Origin: Candidatus Avelusimicrobium fimicolum
Lineage (GTDB): Bacteria; Elusimicrobiota; Elusimicrobia; Elusimicrobiales; Elusimicrobiaceae
Assembly (NCBI GenBank): GCA_900541355.1
Contig: UQJU01000022.1
Coordinates: 1 to 19,979, forward strand
DNA length: 19,979 bases
Direction of reading: 5' to 3'
The notes under the pieces are model-generated. The model did no database searches, was not told the origin of the DNA, and saw only the letters and a program-made list of their open reading frames with translations. Position numbers and translations under genes: made by a program. Below, in pieces: positions 15,404 through 19,979 of this stretch. How positions within the stretch are numbered: position 1 is the first letter of the stretch; each line of letters starts with the position of its first letter.

Positions 15404-16110
15404 CGAACAAAAAGGGTTTTACCTTAACTGAAATTTTGTTAGCGGTGATGATTGTGGGAATCATCGGGGTTGCGCTGGCTTCCTTGACGACGGCCGCCTC
15501 GCGTGAATCAGGGGTAGGCCGCAGTAAAGTAATGCTGCGTAACAACTTGTCTATTGCCTTACGCCAATTGCGCCAGGACGTGCAGGAATCCACCCGCGTG
15601 CTTTATGTCCGTGGCAAGATTGACAGCGCCACGGCAGGGACTGATATTCCGCTTTTATCCTTGGCTAAAAACGAAGATATTGACGGAAATGTCATTGGTA
15701 CGGGTAATTCTTACGTTACCTATTGTTTTGTACCGGGAAGCAAAACGGCTGCGCCGGAAGGAAAAGCACTCTCTGGCGGAACGATTTACCGGCACGAGGG
15801 AACGGTCTCTTGGAGCGGAAATGCACCGTCTTGCACTTATAACACCAGTACAGACGTGTTCCTTTATAACGTAAAATTTATCCCGCCGATTGGTTCCGCC
15901 GGTGATGACAACTATTATCCGGTTCCGTTCTTCGGCCCGGAAACGTATAGTGTAAGAGATGCCAGCACATCGGCTGTTTCCGTGCGCCGCAAGGATTTGG
16001 GCAGTATTTTACAGGTGCGTTTGATTACCGAGTTGGACAGTACCCCGGTGGTAAACGACGCCGTGGAACAAATTTTTATGTTGCCTAACGGATACAGAGT
16101 AAAGGCATAA
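15400..16110 (+). CDS. Minor pilin-like protein 5 (PilW/GspJ-like)
   Basis: The 236-residue product is the largest of the six. ATG 15400 overlaps the previous stop by four bases (ATGA); the upstream TTG start at 15382 lacks support. Leader MTNKKG and mature start FTLTEILLAVMIVGIIGVAL keep Glu5. A helix rich in Arg and Leu (NNLSIALRQLRQDVQEST) is typical of PilW/GspJ, and the large beta-rich remainder fits GspJ size. Only two cysteines are visible, unlike the neighbouring pilins. Position between the GspI-like and GspK-like genes supports a tip-complex role. Confidence 0.8.
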   Translation: MTNKKGFTLTEILLAVMIVGIIGVALASLTTAASRESGVGRSKVMLRNNLSIALRQLRQDVQESTRVLYVRGKIDSATAGTDIPLLSLAKNEDIDGNVIGTGNSYVTYCFVPGSKTAAPEGKALSGGTIYRHEGTVSWSGNAPSCTYNTSTDVFLYNVKFIPPIGSAGDDNYYPVPFFGPETYSVRDASTSAVSVRRKDLGSILQVRLITELDSTPVVNDAVEQIFMLPNGYRVKA

Positions 16111-16120
16111 GGGGTCTTAT

Positions 16121-16549
16121 ATGATTTTTAAGAATAAAAAAGGTGCGGCTTTATTGCAAGTTTTGTTAGTTACCGTTATTTTGGCGGGTATGGCGACAAT
16201 GCTTCTGCGCGCCAGTTTATCCCGCACGACCGCCGCGCGTAAAACGCGCCGCACGGTTTCTGCACAAATGTTGGTCAACTCTTGTATGGCGCAAGTAAAC
16301 AATATGTGGGCCGCCAAAAGCCCCGAAATGTTCGCGCGCGATATGAGCCAGTGCATTATGTACTGCAAGGATGCCTCCACAGGCACCTGCGCCCAGGTAG
16401 AGAAAACGTATAAATGCAATATTTCGCTTAATGGGCAAACCTATACCGTAACCGCCGCGTTTGATTCTTCCGGTACCGATGCCGTTATCAATTCGGATAA
16501 TAAGTGCAAATTGACTTATACGATTGAGTCCAATGTGGACGTGATGTAA
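16121..16549 (+). CDS. Minor pilin-like protein 6 lacking Glu5 (PilX/GspK position)
   Basis: The 142-residue product has leader MIFKNKKG and mature start AALLQVLLVTVILAGMATML. The residue at +5 is Gln (CAA, 16157-16159) instead of the Glu that nearly all pilins need to neutralise the N-terminus of the subunit below. GspK and PilX-type tip proteins are the known exceptions, because nothing precedes them at the tip. At 142 residues it lacks the large inserted domain of GspK, so it resembles PilX more in size. It has five cysteines (NSCMAQ, SQCIMYCKD, GTCAQ, YKCNIS, NKCKLT give six when all are counted). AAGGGG provides the ribosome binding site. Confidence 0.78.
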   Translation: MIFKNKKGAALLQVLLVTVILAGMATMLLRASLSRTTAARKTRRTVSAQMLVNSCMAQVNNMWAAKSPEMFARDMSQCIMYCKDASTGTCAQVEKTYKCNISLNGQTYTVTAAFDSSGTDAVINSDNKCKLTYTIESNVDVM

Positions 16550-16562
16550 GCGGTGTACGGAT

Positions 16563-18206
16563 ATGAGAGTCATTTTTATTCTGCTGACGTTTTGTTTAGT
16601 GGCGGTTCCAACATATGCACAGCGTGTGTCGGTGCAGAATCAGCCTGCGCCTGTGGTGGTAGATGAGCCCGATTCCAATATTGATTTATTAAAGCAATCT
16701 ATTGAGGTCTCCCAACCCGCGCTTAATACGGAGCAAAAGCCTTCCGCTAAACCTGTTAATGTTGTACCGACCGTAAATAATACCCCGGCTACGCCCGCCG
16801 CTTCTTCTGCGGCAAGTTCCGCTAATACGTTAGATATGCCCCTTTCTGTGGGCGGAACGGTAACGACGGTGCAAACCTCGGTGGCTCCAACCAAAAAAAC
16901 GCTTTCGCCTGCGGCTGCCAAGCGCGTGCAAGCCGCCAAGTCCCAACGCCGTACGGCGGCCAAAAATGCGGCCGCAAAAAACGCTGCCGCGCAAAAGACA
17001 TCCAAGCCCACCCAGTTAGAAAAAGATATAGAAAAAAATAACGCCCTTTTACCGCCAAGCGACCAGGTGGAAACCGAAGCCACTGCGGGTACTTCTGACG
17101 AGGAGTCAAGCGAGGAAGCCGCCGCAGATGCTGAATTGGAATACGCGGTGCGTATGTTGGAAAAATCCAAAGAGGCCGCCGAATCCGCCGGACGGAAAAT
17201 TCCGGCGCCTGCTTCGCAAAACCGCCCGAACAAAGTTCCCGCGCCAAACAAAAAATTTAACCCCAATGCCTTCCGCCCTGGTGTAACGTGGGTGGCTTCC
17301 CAAAGTACGCATTTTGAAATTTACACACAAAAACGCACGAACGGCGGGATTAGTTCGTCCAATATGTCTATGACGTTTGAAAACGCCTACCAAACCTTGC
17401 GCCGTTTTATTCCGTGGATGATGTCCGGCAAGGTCCGCGTGTTTGTGTATCAGGACCACCAATCTTATTTGCGTTATGAGCCAAACGCCAAGGCTTGGTC
17501 GGGCGCGCTTGCATACCCCACGCGTGGGGAAATTGTGGTGTATGACACTCCCGGCAATAAGCAGGGCCAAAATTTAAAGGAAAGTTTCACACACGAATTG
17601 ACGCATATTTTTACCCAGCAGTTTTTTGACAGCCACAAAACGGGCCGCATTATGACGCCTACCTGGTTGGACGAGGGCTTGGCGGTGCTGTTGGAGGACC
17701 AGTCCTATGCGGGTGGAAACGGGCCGTGGAACAACGATTTTAAAACGCTTAATTTCCAGCGCGACCCGTCCGGGCAGTCTGCCTTTGGCAGTTTTTCTTC
17801 CTCGGCACGCGCTTCTACATTTGGCAAAAAATTGACTGCCAAACGTCAGGGCCCGCCACAATATTTGGTTCCGTTTGACCAGTTTATGCAAGAAGGTTCC
17901 TTGGAAATGGCGGAAAGCCGAAACAAAACCCAGGATTGGTATTTCCAAGCCTATGTGATGGTGCGTTTTTTGTTAAATCCCGCAGGGGGGACGTCGCCAT
18001 CTAATCGTATGCAGTTTGAACAGTTTACGCGCTTGCTTGCCCAAGGGGAGCCGGTGCGTGATCCGGCCACCGGATTTCTGCAAAAGGATTCCCGCGGAAA
18101 AACGGTTTATCAACCGTACTCGGTGGAAAAGGCAATGAGCCGGGCGTACCGTTATTCCTCGGCCGCAAATTTTGAGGATGCCTTTTGGCGGTGGGCCAAC
18201 CGGTAA
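16563..18206 (+). CDS. Secreted HExxH zinc metallopeptidase (Peptidase_MA-like) with long Ala/Pro-rich N-terminal region
   Basis: The 547-residue protein has a signal peptide ending near TYA|QRVSV (residue 20). Residues 20-240 are low complexity: Pro/Thr/Val-rich, then Lys/Ala-rich (AAKNAAAKNAAAQK), then acidic (DEESSEEAAADAE). The C-terminal domain begins near 240 (TWVASQSTHFEIYT), where Peptidase_MA proteins typically start. The zinc site is HELTH (H344, E345, H348) with the third ligand likely E371 in TWLDEGLAV, the gluzincin arrangement. A helical domain with YFQAYVMVRFLL follows. It begins 13 bases after the last pilin gene and ends the operon. It could be a substrate of the machine, process its components, or remodel the cell surface; the sequence does not choose. 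The start has a weak ribosome binding site (AGCGGTGTACGG). Confidence 0.8.
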   Translation: MRVIFILLTFCLVAVPTYAQRVSVQNQPAPVVVDEPDSNIDLLKQSIEVSQPALNTEQKPSAKPVNVVPTVNNTPATPAASSAASSANTLDMPLSVGGTVTTVQTSVAPTKKTLSPAAAKRVQAAKSQRRTAAKNAAAKNAAAQKTSKPTQLEKDIEKNNALLPPSDQVETEATAGTSDEESSEEAAADAELEYAVRMLEKSKEAAESAGRKIPAPASQNRPNKVPAPNKKFNPNAFRPGVTWVASQSTHFEIYTQKRTNGGISSSNMSMTFENAYQTLRRFIPWMMSGKVRVFVYQDHQSYLRYEPNAKAWSGALAYPTRGEIVVYDTPGNKQGQNLKESFTHELTHIFTQQFFDSHKTGRIMTPTWLDEGLAVLLEDQSYAGGNGPWNNDFKTLNFQRDPSGQSAFGSFSSSARASTFGKKLTAKRQGPPQYLVPFDQFMQEGSLEMAESRNKTQDWYFQAYVMVRFLLNPAGGTSPSNRMQFEQFTRLLAQGEPVRDPATGFLQKDSRGKTVYQPYSVEKAMSRAYRYSSAANFEDAFWRWANR

Positions 18207-18244
18207 ATTTTTTGCGGAAAAGGAGTTTCCTTGTCCGATAGAAG

Positions 18245-18253
18245 TGATATAAT
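18245..18253 (+). promoter_or_regulatory. Extended -10 promoter of the LysR gene
   Basis: TGATATAAT combines an extended TG with a perfect TATAAT (18248-18253). No good -35 is present at the right distance (only TTTCCT at 18226-18231), which is acceptable for an extended -10 promoter. It would give a leader of about 60 bases. Confidence 0.5.
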
Positions 18254-18319
18254 TTAAAAATAATAATTCGTGTAGTTTGATACCATTTAGTTATAAGCAG
18301 TAAATATATAGAGTGGCTT

Positions 18320-19231
18320 ATGGAATTGACAGAACTGGTATATTTTACAACGATTGCGCAAATGGGCAATATGTCCCGTGCGGCAAAAAAATTGCAGGTA
18401 TCACAGCCCGCGTTGAGCGTGGCGGTCAGAAAATTGGAACGGGATTTGAATATGCAACTTTTTGTCCGGGCAAATAACAGCATTATTTTAAATGCTGCCG
18501 GCAAAAAAGCCGTGGTATTTGCGGAGAATATTTTAAGCCAAGTGAGCGAAATGAGGCACTTTTTCCGCACCTATGGGGAGCGTAACACAGCGGCTTCGCT
18601 GGCGTTTACGGACCCAGGGCCATACCGTTTGGTGTTGCCTTTCTTCCAGCAGAAGTGTACGCAAACTAAAATTTCTTCCTTATTGTTGCACGCGGATAAT
18701 GAGGTGGGGCCTACCTTAGAAGAAAAGAAGGCTGATGCGGTGATTTGTTTATCGTTGCCGCGCAAAAATAAAAAAGATTTTGAAAGCATTTCTGTTGCCA
18801 AAGAAGGCTTATACTTGGCGGTTCCGAAAAATCATCCCTTGGCAAAACGGAAATATATCCGCTTGGATAAAGAAAAGAACTTGGACCTTGCTGTCCTTAG
18901 CGAGGGTGGCGCGTATGCGCAGTATTTGGTGCCGTTTTGGGAGAAATTTTCCAAACGCCATAAAATTACTATTTACAACGATTACGAATCGTTTAAACAA
19001 GCGGCCCAACAAAATCCCCAGCAGGCTTTGGTGCTTAGCCGCTTGGCCCGCCGCTATTATCAGGAAACTTACGGACGTATCCTTATGCCCATTAACGATA
19101 AAGGTTTAAGCGTGCTTTATTACTTGGTCTATCTTAAAAAGAACGCGGAGTGCCTGTATTCTATTTTGCATTGGGCGAAGACGCGGGAAAACAAATTGTT
19201 AAATGTTGTTCGCCCGTATGCCAATATGTAG
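18320..19231 (+). CDS. LysR-type transcriptional regulator
   Basis: The 303-residue protein has the family length and a clear N-terminal winged helix-turn-helix (residues about 5-64; MSRAAKKLQVSQPALSVAVR as recognition region, then KLERDLNMQLFVR). A linker helix (AENILSQVSEMRHFF) leads to a periplasmic-binding-protein-like effector domain (about 90-295) with LYLAVPKNHPLA, a pattern common in LysR regulators. The effector is not predictable. It is transcribed in the same direction as the filament operon but has its own promoter and terminator, and no divergent target gene lies next to it. Whether it controls the operon upstream is unknown. GAGTGG (18311-18316) is the likely ribosome binding site. 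Confidence 0.9.
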   Translation: MELTELVYFTTIAQMGNMSRAAKKLQVSQPALSVAVRKLERDLNMQLFVRANNSIILNAAGKKAVVFAENILSQVSEMRHFFRTYGERNTAASLAFTDPGPYRLVLPFFQQKCTQTKISSLLLHADNEVGPTLEEKKADAVICLSLPRKNKKDFESISVAKEGLYLAVPKNHPLAKRKYIRLDKEKNLDLAVLSEGGAYAQYLVPFWEKFSKRHKITIYNDYESFKQAAQQNPQQALVLSRLARRYYQETYGRILMPINDKGLSVLYYLVYLKKNAECLYSILHWAKTRENKLLNVVRPYANM

Positions 19232-19251
19232 TGTAATTCTAAAACCTAAAT

Positions 19252-19288
19252 AAAAACCCCGCTGGGTGTGTCCCCGGCGGGGTTTTTT
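19252..19288 (+). terminator. Intrinsic terminator of the LysR gene
   Basis: An 11-bp perfect stem AAAAACCCCGC (19252-19262) / GCGGGGTTTTT (19277-19287) ends in six Ts, 20 bases after the stop codon. This is a strong, possibly bidirectional terminator. Confidence 0.9.
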
Positions 19289-19308
19289 GTCGTTTATAAA
19301 AATAAAAG

Positions 19309-19390
19309 TCATCCTGAACTTGTTTCAGGATCTACTGATTGGGTAGTTAGTTGTTGTCGTCATCCTGGAATGTCGGAGTCCAGGATCTGT
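19309..19390. repeat. Two-hairpin palindromic repeat unit (GTCATCCTGAAC type)
   Basis: Hairpin A has arms ATCCTGAA (19311-19318) and TTCAGGAT (19324-19331). A ~27-base linker with GGGTAGTTAG leads to hairpin B with arms ATCCTGGA (19362-19369) and TCCAGGAT (19379-19386). Both hairpins open with GTCATCCTG, a common form of dispersed palindromic repeat in bacteria. No gene is seen in the 19232-19674 stretch apart from this unit, its inverted partner and two terminators. Confidence 0.7.
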
Positions 19391-19402
19391 TGTTATAAAA
19401 CA

Positions 19403-19503
19403 AGGAATAGATTCTGGAACACTCCGCGCCAGCAAACCTTCCAGTACGTCCTTTTAAATAACAACCACTACCCATAAGGTGATTCTGAACCAAGTGCAGA
19501 ATT
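19403..19503. repeat. Diverged inverted copy of the two-hairpin repeat unit
   Basis: Read on the minus strand this stretch repeats the unit at 19309-19390 in the same order. ATTCTG...CAGAAT (19482-19502) corresponds to hairpin A, CAACCACTACCC (19462-19473) to the linker, and ATTCTGGAA (19411-19419) with TTCCAG (19439-19444) to hairpin B. The copy has accumulated many changes. Confidence 0.55.
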
Positions 19504-19618
19504 ACCGCTAATGTTAGAACAACACTTCCCATAACCCTGCGGGCCGACAAACTTTCCGGGAGATAACTCCACCAAACGAAAGTCATTATCTATTAGTTGC
19601 ACGCCAAAAACAGGCCAC

Positions 19619-19654
19619 AAAAAACTCCGCAGATTTCAACCTGCGGAGTTTTTT
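19619..19654 (-). terminator. Bidirectional terminator between the repeats and the HAD gene
   Basis: A perfect 14-bp stem (AAAAAACTCCGCAG at 19619-19632 with its complement at 19641-19654) encloses an 8-base loop and has T runs on both strands. It lies 21 bases past the stop codon of the minus-strand HAD gene and is the natural end of that transcript. Confidence 0.9.
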
Positions 19655-19674
19655 ATGCTGTGTAAAACAAAGGG

Positions 19675-19979
19675 CTACATCATCATATCTAAAATTTCTT
19701 GGGGATTTTCGGTCAGGTAGTCCGGCTGATATCCGGCCAAAACCTCGCGCGTACGGAAGCCCCACAACACTCCGCAAACGCGAACCTCCGCGTTTTTGGC
19801 GGTCTGCATATCCACGTCCGAATCGCCCACATACAAGGCGTCTTCTTTGGCCGCGTTCGCAAGCATGAGAATCTCGTTTACAATGGATGGATCGGGCTTA
19901 ACGGGCACCCCCTCGCGCTGGCCGAGCACGGCTGAAAAAGAAATATCCGGAAAGAAATGCTTTACCAGCCGCTCCGTCG
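19675..19979 (-). CDS. HAD-superfamily phosphatase, C-terminal part (5' end outside window)
   Basis: The frame is open on the minus strand to the end of the window, so about 100 C-terminal residues are visible; a GTG inside it at 19929 is not a likely start because the upstream codons read on as TERLVKHFFPDISFSAV, a normal HAD segment. The HAD motif III lysine is in PVKPDPSIV and motif IV is GDSDVDMQTAKNA, followed by GVLWGFRTREVL. These features match phosphoglycolate phosphatase-like (Gph/PGP) hydrolases, which act on small phosphoesters in the cytoplasm. The catalytic N-terminal DxD motif is not in view, so the substrate class cannot be tested. It points towards the LysR gene, with terminators between them, and is unlikely to be related to the filament operon. 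Confidence 0.85.
   Translation of the reverse strand, partial: TERLVKHFFPDISFSAVLGQREGVPVKPDPSIVNEILMLANAAKEDALYVGDSDVDMQTAKNAEVRVCGVLWGFRTREVLAGYQPDYLTENPQEILDMMM

Noticed and set aside
18216..18230. Possible terminator after the peptidase gene (GGAAA / TTTCC)
   Set aside because: The stem is only five bases and no T tract follows. No convincing terminator is visible between the operon and the LysR promoter.
19268..19477. 69-codon + strand ORF in the repeat region
   Set aside because: It starts inside the LysR terminator and translates the palindromic repeats (SHPELVSGS pattern), a common spurious ORF.
19347..19586. 79-codon minus-strand ORF in the repeat region
   Set aside because: It is mostly translated repeat hairpins (RSWTPTFQDDD pattern), with no ribosome binding site.

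Overview
The window looks like a chromosomal segment of a Gram-negative-type (double-membrane) bacterium: it encodes an outer-membrane secretin, an OmpA-like envelope protein and several proteins with Sec signal peptides. The gene set, the many small pilin-like genes and the sequence style fit a gut-associated member of the Elusimicrobiota. That assignment rests on recollection of family resemblance, not on a search, so treat it as likely but unproven.

Layout. Positions 2-523 hold the 3' end of a cysteine-rich protein of unknown function, followed by a hairpin terminator. A ~400-base gap (524-935) contains two hairpins, a 39-codon ORF with a good Shine-Dalgarno sequence that carries a palindromic repeat inside it, and a sigma70-like promoter. 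Next is a large membrane protein (936-3503) with a Wzy/O-antigen-ligase core and a TPR tail, a family that includes pilin and O-antigen glycosyl ligases.

The core of the window is one long + strand run of 14 genes (3624-18206), starting at a strong extended -10 promoter (3535-3562). Gaps are 74 bases or less and several genes touch or overlap. Order: (1) a secreted protein with a coiled coil, an OmpA-like region, an FlgD-like Ig domain and a cysteine cluster; (2) a natural PilM-PilN fusion with the domain order of GspL; (3) PilO/GspM-like; (4) PilP/GspC-like; (5) secretin PilQ/GspD; (6) ATPase PilB/GspE; (7) inner-membrane platform PilC/GspF; (8-13) six pilin-like proteins, the last lacking Glu5; (14) a secreted HExxH...E zinc metallopeptidase of Peptidase_MA type. 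Together these would form a trans-envelope type IV filament machine: cytoplasmic ATPase and actin-like ring, inner-membrane platform, periplasmic alignment subcomplex, secretin and pilin filament. No PilT retraction ATPase and no prepilin peptidase lie in the window. The GspL-like fusion, the pseudopilin-like set and the terminal secreted protease make a T2SS-like secretion role as plausible as a classical pilus.

After the operon come a LysR-type regulator (18320-19231) with its own extended -10 promoter and a strong terminator, then a ~440-base gene-free stretch with a composite inverted-repeat element (19309-19503). On the minus strand is the 3' end of a HAD-family phosphatase (19675 to the window edge) with its own terminator.
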